A DNA stretch of 64,000 nucleotides from Podocnemis expansa (Eukaryota; Chordata; Testudines; Podocnemididae), in NCBI GenBank assembly GCA_007922195.1, contig ML682007.1, positions 14,996,954-15,060,953 of the forward strand, written 5' to 3'. Shown here piece by piece: positions 24,202 through 34,775 of the stretch (its first letter is position 1; every line of letters starts with the position of its first letter). The position numbers were made by a program, and so were the translations under genes. Under the pieces are notes generated by a model. It saw only the letters and a program-made list of their open reading frames with translations. It made no database searches and was not told where the DNA came from.

Positions 24202-25660
24202 ATAGAATCATAGAAACTGGAATGGACCATGAGAGGTCATCCAGTCCAGTCCTCTTCACTCATGGCAGGCCCAAGTACCCTCTTAAACCATTCCTGCAAG
24301 GTGTTTGTCTAACCTGCTCCTAAAGACTTCCAATGATGGAGATTCTATAACCTCCCTAGGCAACTTATTCTAGTGGTTAATCACTCTGACAATTAGGAAT
24401 TTTTTCCTTAACATCCAACCTAAATCTCCCTTGCTGTAATTTAAGTCCGTTCCTTCTTGTCCTATCATCAGGAGTTATGGACAACAATTTTTCTCCCTCC
24501 ATCTTGCGATAATTTTATGTACTTTAAAACTGTTACCATGTTCCCTCTCAATTTCTTCTTTTTCAGACTAATCAAACCCAATTTCTTCAATCTTCCCTCA
24601 TAAGTCAAGTGTTTCAGACTTCTATCATTCATGTTGCTCTTTGCTGGACTTTCTCTAATTGCACCTTTCCCAAAATGAGGTGTCCAGAGCTGGACACAGT
24701 ACTCCAGCCTAATCAGGGCTGAGTAGAGCGGAAGAATTACTTCTCTTGTCTTACTTACAATACTCCTGTTAATACATCCCAGAATGGTGTTTGCTTTTTT
24801 TGCATCAGTAAAAACAATGAGAGTCTTGTGGCACCATAAAGACTTACAGATTTCTTTGGACATGAGTTTTCAAGGGCTCCAGACCGCTTTTTCAGATGCA
24901 GCAGTGCTACACTGTTGACTCATATTTAGTTTGTGGTCAACTATGACACCCAGATCCCTTTCTGCAGTACTCCTTCCTATGCATTCATTGCCCATTTTGT
25001 ATATGTGCAATGGCTTGTTCTTTCCTAAGTGGAGTGCTTTGCACTTATGTTTATTGAATTTCATTCTGTTTACCTTGGACCATTTCACCAGTTTCTTCAA
25101 ATCGTTTTGAATTGTGATCCCATCCTCCAAAGCACTTTCAATTCCTCCCAGCTTGGTTTCATTAGTAAACTTTAAGTGTACTCTCTATGCAGTCATCTAA
25201 ATCATTGATGACACTATTGAACAGAACTGGACCCAGAACCAATCCCTGCGGTACCCTGCTAATTATGCCCTTCCAGCATGATTGTGAACCATTGATAACT
25301 ACTCTCTGGGAACAGTTATCCAACCAATTCATCACTCATCTAATAGTAGCTCCATCCAGGCTGTACTTCCCTAGTTTGTTAATGAGAAGGTGATACTAGA
25401 TTGTATCAAAAGCCTTACGAAGGCCTAGATATACCATACCTACCACTTCCCCTCTTGCCATAAGGCTTGTTATCCCATCATAGAAAGCTATCAGGTTGGT
25501 TTGACATGATTTGTTCCTGACAAATCCATGCTGACTATTACTTAGCACCTGATTCTTTTCTAGATATTTGATAATGGATTCCTTACTTATTTGCTCCATT
25601 ATTTTTCCTCATACAAGGGTTAAGCTGATTGGTCTATAATTTCCTGGGCTGTCTATTTGA
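24202..25660 (-). mobile_element. CR1 LINE, 1.46 kb, reverse-transcriptase remnant
   Basis: The longest CR1 copy here. The 3' end is at 24202 (atagaatcatagaaactgg, the reverse of a CR1 tail) and the copy runs into the reverse-transcriptase part of ORF2 at 25660. Recognisable translated pieces on the minus strand are 25396-25599 (HGFVRNKSCQTNLIAFYD and LRKAFDTI, of the RT core), 24870-25130 (WSKVNRMKFNKHKCKALHLG, then RDLGVIVDHKLNMSQQC) and 24468-24863. Frameshifts and stops separate them, so it is dead. It lacks the 5' half of ORF2, has jumped into a MIR and has been hit by a SINE at 24807. Confidence 0.92.
24807..24894 (+). repeat. SINE-like monomer inserted in CR1
   Basis: taaaaacaatgagagtcttg to gctttttcagatgc is a 5'-truncated monomer. 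On both sides the CR1 sequence continues (gtttgctttttttgca before, acactgttgactcatattta after). The flanks tgcatcag and tgcagcag are probably the target duplication (7 of 8). Confidence 0.75.
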
Positions 25661-25661
25661 C

Positions 25662-25740
25662 GGACAATTTAGATACAAGAAATTAAATTAACTTTCCAGG
25701 GCCACACTGCTAGTACTTAGATTAGAATCTGGGAACACAT
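25662..25740 (-). repeat. MIR SINE, central part (split by CR1)
   Basis: ttaactttccagggccacac, then tgctagtacttagattagaa and tctggga, follows the MIR reverse complement (acttgcccaaggtcacacag...agccaggatt). Together with 24163-24201 it frames the CR1 copy. Confidence 0.55.
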
Positions 25741-26111
25741 GGCTACCAGTTTATGTTCAACCTACTAATCTGCGTTAATGTTTTAATTTGGGAAGGATTC
25801 AGTTCTCATGGTATTAATTATGGATGATAAATAGATCTGAATGATTCAAACGGTCAGTTCAATTTGCTTGAGATAATCACCCACATGTTTGGACGTTTGT
25901 TTTGAACTCTGCCAGAATAAATATAGACCTGATGGGGGGAATTTTAGAAAGACTGTGCTCTTTCCAAATACGCTACATTATTAGAAAAGTTGAAAATATA
26001 TCAGTTATGTCATTTGAACAATACCTGATGTTTGTAGATCTTTGTGAATTAAAAATGCCTGCACAGATACAACTTGAGGAGACAATGTCAGAGTTAATTA
26101 TTAATAACTCT
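25741..26111. other. Unique sequence
   Basis: A 72-codon frame at 25902-26120 is not recognisable and its end overlaps the MITE border. No other structure was noted. Confidence 0.35.
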
Positions 26112-26626
26112 CACCCTTAAAGTTGACTTGAAAGGTTAAGTTGATTTTATTAACAAAATATGGCCGTTAAAGTTGACTTAAGGCAGTAGAGCCATTTAAG
26201 TCAACTTTATAAAGTTGACTTTAAATGGGCCTCTTGGCTTAAGTTGACTTTATAAAGTCAAATAAAACAAATGGGGCCTCTCTAAGAATATGTCTATACT
26301 GATGACGGCAAATTCACCACCGTCAGTTTGCCCTTTTGGGAGCAGATTGCGCTGCTCCTAGAAGCCGACCCTGGAAGTCCTGGGGGTCAGGGGTGTAGGG
26401 GAAAGCCAGCTGCAAGCGATTTGTGGTTGGCTTTCCCCTACTGTGTAATGGCAGCTTAGAAAGTCACTGCCAGTTACGCAAGGAATTTTATGTTCCTTGT
26501 GTAAGCAGTGATTGACTGCTGCCAAATTTCCCCCAGATGTAAATTAGGCCTAAGTCAACTTAATAAAGTCAACTTTAAGTCTATCTTATTAAGCTGACTT
26601 ACCTGAATCCTTTACTGTAGACATAG
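26112..26626. mobile_element. TTAAGTYRACTTAA palindrome-array MITE, left end lost, with a nested MITE
   Basis: Colinear with the element at 7858-8203 from cccttaaagttgactt onwards. It ends in ctgtagacatagg, a decayed shared terminus. The left terminus is missing. The element is interrupted at 26286-26550; without that insert and one TAA it reads ctaagtcaacttaataaag, as at 8116-8134. Confidence 0.75.
26286..26550. mobile_element. Nested Harbinger-like MITE made of short hairpins
   Basis: Starts gaatatgtctatactgatg and ends agatgtaaattaggcc, decayed forms of the GGCTATGTCTACAC terminus. TAA lies on both sides (26283-26285 and 26551-26553). Its interior is a string of separate small hairpins: gacggcaaa...tttgcc, gagcagattgcgctgctc, ggggaaagccagc...gttggctttcccc and gcaaggaattttatgttccttg. 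The target was the TAA at the edge of a palindrome unit of the host MITE. Confidence 0.75.
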
Positions 26627-27799
26627 GCACTGTGTTGTATTTAACAGCATATGTCTTGGACTCTCACAGGGCATGAAGGTGATTTTTATCCTGGCCAGGC
26701 CTCACCAGTGTATGACATATAAACATGTCATCGATCAATGTTAAATCATTAGGGCTTCACTTATTAAGTACTCAATTTCTTCAAGACATTGCTCTACCAG
26801 TGTTTCTTCATTTGGAACTACGTTTGTGTGTCCCTGTCACATTACAACCAATTACAGATCTTTGTAGATCAAGTGGTTATTTCTTCCCTTCTGGATAGTC
26901 AATGCTCAGGTGGCGCTCATTGACCAACCCAACCCATGAGTATTGAGTGCATAGATTACTCGCTGACACCGAACTCTTCCTTCTTATTAGCCTGCCTCAC
27001 TCACTGAGGTCAGCTTTAGCATAATAATTTAAAGGCTGCCTCTGCTATCCAGTCTTGCAGGATTTATGGTCTCAAAGGCAGGGAACAAAAAGTAAGTTCT
27101 CCAGAGTTTTGTGTTGCTCAGGTTAGTGTTAATGTGCTAGCCATATTTATGCACTGACTGTGTGGAAAATAAAAAGTAAATCAGCAGTAGAACATGAAAT
27201 GATCGTTCACTTTGGGAGCTATGTCAGCTTTGCAAGCCAGTATCCAGGAAACTGGGAAGTATCATGAATGCTAGTAAAATGTTTAATTGCTTTAAGTGTC
27301 AAAGGGAAACAAACTCCTTTCTCCAAAACAGAAAAAAATGAGTTCTAATCTTTCTTGCCTTCTTCCCCCACTGACTCCATCAAAAGCTAGATCTTTTGGG
27401 CCCAACAAAAACAATGCACAATAATTATCCCTGGTGTAACTCCCTGAAGCATCCAGGAATTAATTTGCTCAAATCTTTTGCTGAGTTTGGAGAAATGTGT
27501 ATATTAATGAGATTTAACAATGAAGTTCAGCTATAAGAAATGGGATTGCTATTGTCACAATGAAGTAAAAAGTGAGGTTACAGAAATAAGTGCTATGTAT
27601 CTTTTCCCACTTGAACTCATAAATACATTGCCTTTTATATGTATATAGACCAGTTCCAGTCAGTAAGAGAGCAGTGATGTTGAACAGTTATCAGCTCACA
27701 AGAATAAGGAAGTTTTGATGATAGTATGATCTGAAAATCCCTTTAATTGGCTAGACTGTCTGTAGCTGTTCACAATAGCAAAATCTGCACTGTGCTTTC
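26627..27799. other. Unique sequence
   Basis: No repeat or coding signature was recognised between the two MITEs. Confidence 0.4.
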
Positions 27800-27802
27800 T
27801 TG

Positions 27803-28181
27803 GGGTATGCCTACACTGAGTCTCTTAAGTTGACTTAACAAGGTCAACTTTAAGTCAACTTAAAGTTGACCTTGCTAAGTTGACTTAGAGCATCCACACA
27901 GAAAACTCCTATTGATTGCCTGCGACCACACTGGCAGGTGCTAGGTTAACCCTTCCTGGTGGCCAGGAACTCCAGGAAGGTGCCTGAAGGCCAGTTAAGT
28001 CATTTAAGGGCTATTCCTCATCTACACTGGCTTAAGTCAATAAGGTCAGTTTAACTGTTAAGTCAACCTTAAGGGGTGGTGTTATTAAATCAACTTAATA
28101 AAAGCCCATTGTGGCTGTGGGGATCTGTAGGTTGACTTATGCTTTCTTAAATTGACCTAAGGCTGCAGTGTAGATGCACCC
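27803..28181. mobile_element. Harbinger-like MITE with GTYRAC palindromes
   Basis: Ends are gggtatgcctacactg and cagtgtagatgcaccc; the flanks are TTG (27800-27802) and TTA (28182-28184). Near both ends lie ttaagttgacttaa-type palindromes. The middle (27930-27995) has a separate GC-rich hairpin around cttcctggtggccaggaac. It is a variant in which the array is split by an unrelated centre. Confidence 0.75.
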
Positions 28182-28184
28182 TTA

Positions 28185-28736
28185 GTGCCCTTGGAACACT
28201 TTGAGCCACAACAAATATGGCTGCGTCATTCTGAAGGGGAGTAGTGTGACTAATCCATGGCTTTGATATGATCTCCAGTAACTGAAAATAGTATTTCTTT
28301 GATTATTTAAATGTATAAACATAGAACACAAAAAAGCATTTGTCAGGGTCTGAGCACTTTTATCAATTCTTTAAAAATAAAGTTGAAGACATGAAGAGAC
28401 TGAGCAACAACTTTCACTCTGTATGGCAGTAAATAACGAAACCTTTCATCAAATCAATAAAAAAGAACCATCTCTGAATATTATACACAGCTCCCCTGAG
28501 AACAGTCCCTTTAAAAAGTGGCATTATGCCTTCAACATTTATTTGGGGAATGCACTCCAGAACTAAGATGTCCTCACAGAGAACATCCTGCCAGTGGCTC
28601 CCTCTTGTTTATATTTGAGGGATAACTAATTGAGTTTTGTTGATGCAGTATAGTTCTCTCTCCCCCATGCTGGGTGCTGCTCAGACATTCATTGGATGTC
28701 TTGCTAAGTTCTGTCTGTACTCTGCTTAATTCCAGC
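28185..28736. other. Unique sequence
   Basis: Nothing recognised. It ends at the target duplication of the next element. Confidence 0.4.
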
Positions 28737-28749
28737 CTTATACTAGTTA

Positions 28750-29031
28750 CCAAGGGGTAGCCATGTTGGCCTGTGTACAGCAAAAACAATGAGAGTCCTG
28801 TGGCATCTTAAAGACTAACAAATTTTCTTTGGCCATAAGCTTTCATGGGCTCCAACTGACTTTACCAGATGCATGAAATGGAAACTACAAATTGAAAGGT
28901 ATATATACACATGCTATGGTATATATACCTTTCCATTGTGGTTTCGACTTCATACATCTGATGAAATGGGTTGGAGCCCACAAAAGCTTATGCCTGAAGA
29001 AATTTGTTACTCTTCAAGGTGGCACAGGACT
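28750..29031 (+). mobile_element. SINE-like inverted dimer with perfect 13-bp duplication
   Basis: The left half begins ccaaggggtagccatgttgg and reaches ccagatgcatg. The right half returns from catctgatgaaatggg to ggcacaggact. The centre, about 28880-28945, contains aaaggtatatatacacatgc and a facing tatggtatatataccttt, so the palindrome continues through it. cttatactagtta is exact at 28737-28749 and 29032-29044. This is the most complete dimer here (282 bp) and retains central sequence lost in shorter copies. Confidence 0.85.
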
Positions 29032-29044
29032 CTTATACTAGTTA

Positions 29045-30184
29045 GTGATTTAAAGACCAGAAGAACTGTGGACGAGAAGGAGGAGGAGAAAAAAAAGAAA
29101 GGAACACTGTAAGAACATTGCTTGTTGATTGTACTTGGAAATATTGCCCATAAACCATAAGGTTAGTGGCATATGTAAAGTAGTCTGTCTTCTGGCATTA
29201 GTAAATTGCTCTTAGAATAATTATATTATGTACTTAAGTGCATCTTTGATGAGATATAATTTATCTGAGGTACTGGTCTCTTAGTGATCCCTGATGCTTC
29301 ACATCTTTTGACAGAGGAAGTTTCCACAATAGAATTCATTGGTTGAAGCTGATGGGACTCAAGTATACTTATTGTATTGAGGGAAGTATTAGTTCCAGCT
29401 GCTTTAAAGTGATCTTTACACATAAAGCCCGATGCATTTATGTTATTTTTAATTTAATGGAAAGTGTCTATATTTGTCCTTTGCAAAAATGGATTAACCT
29501 TGTCCAATGCTTTGAAAGCGGGATGTTGCCCCTGGCTTGATCCATCCAAGAAGAAAACAAACAAACAAACAAAAATAGCTTCCTCACCAGAGCTCTTGCA
29601 GACTGCTGAGGGTGCAAAAGTGGAAGTTGGAGCAAAAATTCATTGGCCATATTTTCCAAGTGAAGATGAGCCTCCCTTACTGCAATTCCAGTCTTTGGAC
29701 TGTTCTCTGCCATGAGTACATTTTACAGCTGCTCAGATAACTGGAAAAACATGTTTATTTTTTACATTAAAATTTTTTTTGCCAAAATCTCCCAACAAGC
29801 ATTATTAAGGACAGAATGGGTTCTTAGAAAATTCAGAATTAAAATAAAACGAGCAGGGCCTTTTATCTGCCAAATGTCCTTTGATTCTATCCATGGAATA
29901 TTTCTTGACTCCTCTCTCTCCCTTTACGCAGCAAAGGGCTTTGTAATATTCACTGCAGGGTGGTTGTAGTGAAGTTCCATGTAGGGCAATTGTAGCTTAA
30001 ATCAAAATTGGATCACAGAGAGAGAACTGAACATATTGATAATGGTGATGATGATTTTATTGGCTCTGGGCCAGAATCCATTGACGTTAATGAGAATTTT
30101 TCCATCGACTTTGAGGGGCTTTAGATGAGGACATACAGCACTTTTAATTTTCCAAGCACTTGCCACATAATTAATACCAGCACA
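29045..30184. other. Unique sequence with a short (CAAA) run
   Basis: A CAAA run lies at 29557-29575. Around 30064-30120 (ccagaatccattgacgttaa...catcgactttgagg) a copy of the dispersed inverted motif can be seen. No exon was recognised. Confidence 0.4.
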
Positions 30185-30290
30185 CGCTGGTGGGGCTTTT
30201 ATTATTCTCATTATACAGCTGATGGGGGGAGAAGTCAAGTGACTTAGCTAAGCCCAGGGAGCTGGGATATGCGTTCACAAACCTGTTCTC
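30185..30290 (-). repeat. MIR SINE fragment
   Basis: ttattattctcattatacag, then gggagaagtcaagtgactta and gctaagcccagggagctggg, matches the reverse complement of MIR (cattttacagatg...aagtgacttgcccaaggtca). Confidence 0.6.
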
Positions 30291-30951
30291 AGACTTGACC
30301 TTTTTTGTAATGGTAGCATCATTTGGCCTTTTGATCCTCAGTATGGCTAAGATTGATAGTTAACAATTCTTTTGTGGTGAACAAAGTGGGGCATGTGTGT
30401 AGGAATGTTTTCCTTGTTTTTTTCTTTTTGTCTTTCTGGCCTTCCAGTTTTCTTAGCCACAGTGGCTAGGGCTGCACAATTTTTTATTAGGTGACATCTT
30501 TAAACAAAACAATGCTTGGCATAAACACAGCATAGCCTGGGTTTTAAAAAGGGTCTCGGATAGTACTGATTTGTATTGTTTAGTCCTCAGCTCATTTACT
30601 AAGATATTTTCTGGATTGATTTCCAGCACCTTGAGGTTAGGAGCTATATAGCATCATAAACAGCAATACCAAAATTAAGCAAATGCAGGCAGTGTGTGAT
30701 ATACAGCATAGGGGTTTTTTTTTTTCCCCATGCAACTGTATTAAATGTTGCTACTTTAAAACTAAACAAACTGTACAAAATTTTGGTGACGAGCGAAGAA
30801 TAGCATACACATTTGCATTCTGTAGATTAGAAAGCAATCTATCTCTAGATAGCATCCATGTGCACCCAGCTCCAGTCCAGTTCCTGTGCCCTCCAAGGTG
30901 GTTGTCAGACATCTCATTGTGAATAATATTGTCATTATGAGTAGCGTACAT
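30291..30951. other. Unique sequence
   Basis: T-rich runs near 30410-30430 and 30715-30728; nothing else recognised. Confidence 0.4.
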
Positions 30952-31506
30952 CTAAAGCTTCTTCCTCCTTGTGCCCCACATGAGTTGATCATCAAGGGAC
31001 TCTGAAATGTATCCTTTGGAGTATTCTGTCTCAGTGACCTCATTCTGTTCTGGAAAGATAAGTGTAGGATGGGTCCAAGGAAAGGCTGATTTTGTGGTGG
31101 ATTTTTTTGTTTGTTTTGGGTTTTGTGTGTTTTTGCTAGCAAATAAAGGTCTCTGTTTTAATTGGGAAGAAAAGGACAAGGATTTGTGTAGATTTTTAAC
31201 TACCACAAATGATACACAGAGCATAAGAAGTAAATGAGACAGGAACTTTTCTGAATTACAGCAGGCTTTTATGAAAATGAGTGGTTTGGCTTGATACCAA
31301 CCATGGGTTTTGGGTACAATTAGATTCCAAACCCAAAGGAGATGGGGTTTCATGACAAAATCCAGTAAAAAAGTAAATATTGGATGGCGTTGATATACTG
31401 CCAGTAGTTGTCCTTGGTTAGCTTTGAAGGCATATAGACTTTCGTGACAGTCCTGGCAAAATCCAAATTGAATTTTGTTTCTTCTGCAACCAGGCAAGTT
31501 TTTCAA
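30952..31506 (-). other. Unexplained 184-codon open frame
   Basis: This is the longest open frame of the window that does not run through the gap. The predicted product starts MKNLPGCRRNKIQFGFCQDC and ends in a basic stretch. A Cys-rich start (C at 7, 17 and 20) and a hydrophobic stretch near residues 85-105 (KFLSHLLLMLCVSFVVV) can be seen, but I recognise no domain. A second minus-strand frame and a plus-strand frame overlap it. Chance is the leading explanation. A lineage-specific exon or an unknown repeat protein is possible. Confidence 0.15.
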
Positions 31507-31592
31507 GTATTGGGGGTTTTATAACAAAGGTTTGGTGTAAGTCTATAAAGGACACCAGAGGAAGTTGTCTTTGCCACTTTCACCTATATTCA

Positions 31593-31630
31593 TATCTATC
31601 TATCTGTCTATCTATCGATCTATCTATCTA
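31593..31630. repeat. (TCTA)n microsatellite
   Basis: About nine tatc/tcta units with two single-base interruptions (tctg, tcga). Confidence 0.9.
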
Positions 31631-31639
31631 AAGGGTAGC

Positions 31640-32779
31640 CAGGCTATAATGCTAGTCCCAGAAGCTGTACCTAATTTGCACATAAATTTATAGATTTTTT
31701 TTAAATAAAGAAAACAAGCATATGGAACCATATTAACTTGGACGGTGGATGCCATTCACATATTTTGCCGCTCTCCTGTGATTTACACTTCTGCTCAAGC
31801 CAAGATACCACAAGCTGCAGACACATGGAGTGGTAAAATGTGATATTTTGATGGCATCCACTGGAATATATTTGGAATAAAAACCTGCAGCTGATCACTT
31901 TTTTCCTCAGCCTCTCATTACAGGGACAAGGTCATTGTAGGCTGCAATGTGTGGCTTAATTAGTTCTATTTTTCCCTGGGATTTCGTCTTGGACATCCTT
32001 GGTATAAAAACAAATAACAGGGTGGTTGGCAGCTGTCACTGTAGCATTGCAAGCATCAACTGTTTGACACCAGTCAAACGAAGCTTCATGTTATTATGTA
32101 GCAGGTTTTTTTTCCCCTTCCCACTCTCTGGTATAAAATAAGTGAGCCATTAACAGTGACCCAGTTCTCCGAACCAAAAAGAGCTGAATAACAACAGGGA
32201 ACTGTAACTAGTGAAAGCAGGCCTGAGGCAATGTGCACTTTTGTTAAAGCATCTCTCTCTTCCATCTCTTTCTTTGTTGGATCAAAGACATGAAAGAATT
32301 CTGCCTAAATTCTGTCTTAGTAAATAAACTGATATACTTAGCTTTCACAGAAATGTTCCTCTTTCCCTTGTTGTTAGTGCCCCTACAATGTTTAGCATAG
32401 TACATTCAAAATAATGTGGACTCTGGGTGAGATTTGCAGAAGTGTTCAACATTAGCCTAACACTCCTCCCACTGAAGTCAAGGAGTAGAGCTAGGCCAAT
32501 TCTGAGTGCTATTGAAGGCCCGCCTTTGGAGCCCACATGGTCTTCAGGTCCACATGACCTGCTGGATTAACGCAGGTCCTCAACTTGTATGAAAAGTTGC
32601 AGTTCAGCTGAAGGCAATTGGAGCCATGACAGTTTACACCAGCAGATGATCCAATCCTGAAAAATAAACGTAATAAAAGCAATAGCCCTTTTGTTATCCC
32701 AGCTTCACTGAAGTCTATGGCAAAACACCCGCTGACTTCAAAGCTGCCAGTATTTTGCCCTATATCTTTTTACTTTCAC
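31640..32779. other. Unique sequence
   Basis: Degenerate dispersed-motif copies occur at 32423-32510 (cccactgaagtcaaggag) and 32702-32750 (cactgaagtctatgg...gctgacttcaaagc). No exon was recognised. Confidence 0.4.
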
Positions 32780-33104
32780 TAGTGTGAAATACCAGAGCTA
32801 CTGAATATTGCATGTTACCTATCACTTAAATCAGCCTCTGTACCAGATGACTGGAGGGTAGCTAATGTAACACCTATTTTTAAAAAAAGGATCCAAAGAT
32901 GATTCCGGCAATTGCAGATCAGGAGGTCTAATTTCAGTGCCAGGCTAATTGGCTGACACTATACTGAAGAACAAAATGATCAGACACGTAGATAAACAGG
33001 ACAAGTTGAGAAAGAGTCAACAGAGCTTTTAGAAAAGGGAAGTCTTGTCTCATTAGTCTATTATAATTCTTTGAGGAATTCAACAAGCATGTGGACAAGG
33101 GGGA

Positions 33105-33414
33105 CAGGGCTGGCCTAAGGTTTTTGCTGCCCTAGATATACAGGGATTTTGGTGCCCACCCCCTAGCAGTTGGCAGCACAGTGCTGTTGCTGGCATCTGC
33201 TGCAGCCAGGGAGCAGCATTGCCACCATCGGGATCCAGCCCTGGCCGGGGATCCAGTTGCAGGCAGGGAGTGGTACCATTGCTGGGGTCCAGCCACGGGT
33301 GGGGGTCTGGCCTAAGCTGGGAAGCAGCGCAGCACCAGGCCAGCCCTTGGTCCTCCCTAATTTTCTGTGCCCTAAGCGACTGCCTAGGTCACCTCTATGG
33401 AAGGACCGGCCCTG
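33105..33414. mobile_element. hAT-type element inserted in CR1
   Basis: The ends cagggctggcctaagg and ggaccggccctg are inverted repeats of the CAGGGCCGGCC type. CR1 continues on both sides (catgtggacaaggggga before, gtggcttgacccagtcaata after). The 8-bp flanks agree only partly (aaggggga versus aagtggct, 5 of 8). The 310-bp interior is GC-rich, with several direct repeats of a ggcaggga/gggatccag kind. Open frames on both strands inside it reflect composition. Confidence 0.75.
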
Positions 33415-33885
33415 AAGTGGCTTGACCCAGTCAATATAGTATATTTGGACTTTCAGAAGGACTTTTATCCGGCCCCTCACCAAAGACTCTTAAGCACCAT
33501 AAGCAGTCATGGCGTATAAGGGAATGTCCTCTTTCATGGCTTAGTAACTGGTTAAAAAAAAAAATAGAAAACAAAGGGTAGCAGTGAATGGTTACTTTTC
33601 ACAGTATAGTGAGGTAAATAGCTGATTTCACCAGTGATCTGTATTGGGAAACGTGTAGGTCAGTATATTCATAAATAATTGGAAAAGGTGGTGAACAATA
33701 AGGTGGCAGATCTGAAGACAGTACAGAGTTACTTGAGATAGTTAAGTCCAGAGCTGATTGAGAAAGTTTACAAAGGCATCTCATGAAACTGGGCAGCCAA
33801 GCAACAAAATTACAGATGAAATTCTATGTTTGTAAATGCATAGTAATGAACATTGGAAAAGCAATAGCAACTACATATAGAAAAT

Positions 33886-34048
33886 GATTACTTCTAAATT
33901 AGCTTTTACCACTCAGAAAAGAGAGGTGGGAGTCACTGTGGCTAGTTCTCTGAAAACATCTGCATGCTAGGCAGATGTTTTCAGGGAACTAGCCAAAATG
34001 ACTCCCAGATCTCTTTTCTGAGTGGTAAAAGCTAATTTAGAAGTCATC
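33886..34048. repeat. Long hairpin: 78-bp inverted arms, 7-bp loop
   Basis: Left arm 33886-33963 and right arm 33971-34048 are inverted copies with 6 differences in 78 positions (about 92% identity), separated by atgctag. The left arm is native CR1 ORF2 sequence in its normal place. The right arm is therefore a later inverted duplication. Confidence 0.9.
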
Positions 34049-34083
34049 ATTGGTCTGACCATGTGTGGTTGTTCTTATGACCG

Positions 34084-34772
34084 ACATACCTGGCTGCATG
34101 CTGAGTTTCCTTCATGAATTGGGAAATGGACACAACGTGTGCTGAGCAATGAACTTGCATATCACAATTGATTTAAATTTGGCCTTGCCCTTCATGAAGG
34201 CTTGGGATCCCTTTAAATGGTCTTTCCTTAGCTGTATTGTTGAAAAAAATAGAGAAGAATCTGGAAGATAGTTCAAGGCAATTCTAAAACCAAAGGATAG
34301 AAAACTTGAAGTTGCTTATGGGAATAATATCAAGCATCTGTAATGGGTTTGGTCTGCTCATCTTTTATTCATCTATTTTTTAGTTATCAGGAGCATGCAG
34401 AACATCTGTTCTGATGAACGAATGTGGACATACCATCCTGTATCTGTCTGTTTGTGAATAGTGTACCAGCCTAAATTCACACTGAATTACACTTTGCTCA
34501 GTGCTCTCAACCTTTAAAATGTAAATATACTTAAGCTTCATAAGCTTTTGTCTTGTGAATAGCTTCTGCTCTGACACTAGATGTGACTGAGCTAGAAATG
34601 AAATATCCGCCACTTGCGTGTACCACCTCCAAATTTATACTAGTTTACAAAATAGCAGTTCCAACTGGAAGTTCTGTTGTTCTACTTTCAGAAGTACCTT
34701 TTCTGCAGCAATCCTGGTATTGAATTCACATATAGGTTGATCTAAAGTTCACACTGACTAATGAAAAGACTC
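34084..34772. other. Unique sequence
   Basis: No repeat or exon was recognised. Confidence 0.4.
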
Positions 34773-34775
34773 TTA

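Larger units (their letters stand above)
32780..34083 (+). mobile_element. CR1 LINE remnant, with hAT insertion and internal inverted duplication
   Basis: CR1 ORF2 sequence from ttacctatcacttaaatcag (finger/palm part of the reverse transcriptase) through cagaaggacttttatccggc...ctcaccaaagactc, then a decayed stretch to the DLGVT-like region (aaagagaggtgggagtcact). It ends in a ggtctgaccatgtgtggttg 3' tail. The copy is interrupted at 33105-33414 by a hAT element, and a 78-bp piece is repeated in inverse orientation at 33971-34048. Numerous stops make it a dead copy. Confidence 0.8.

Noticed and set aside
24468..25599. Possible host genes on the minus strand
   Set aside because: The predicted peptides are CR1 reverse-transcriptase pieces in broken frames.
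31631..31660. aagggtagcc after the TCTA microsatellite as a SINE 5' end
   Set aside because: Only about ten bases match and the continuation differs.
33163..33483. 106-codon minus-strand and 81-codon plus-strand frames
   Set aside because: They lie within the GC-rich hAT element and overlap in opposite directions; composition explains them.
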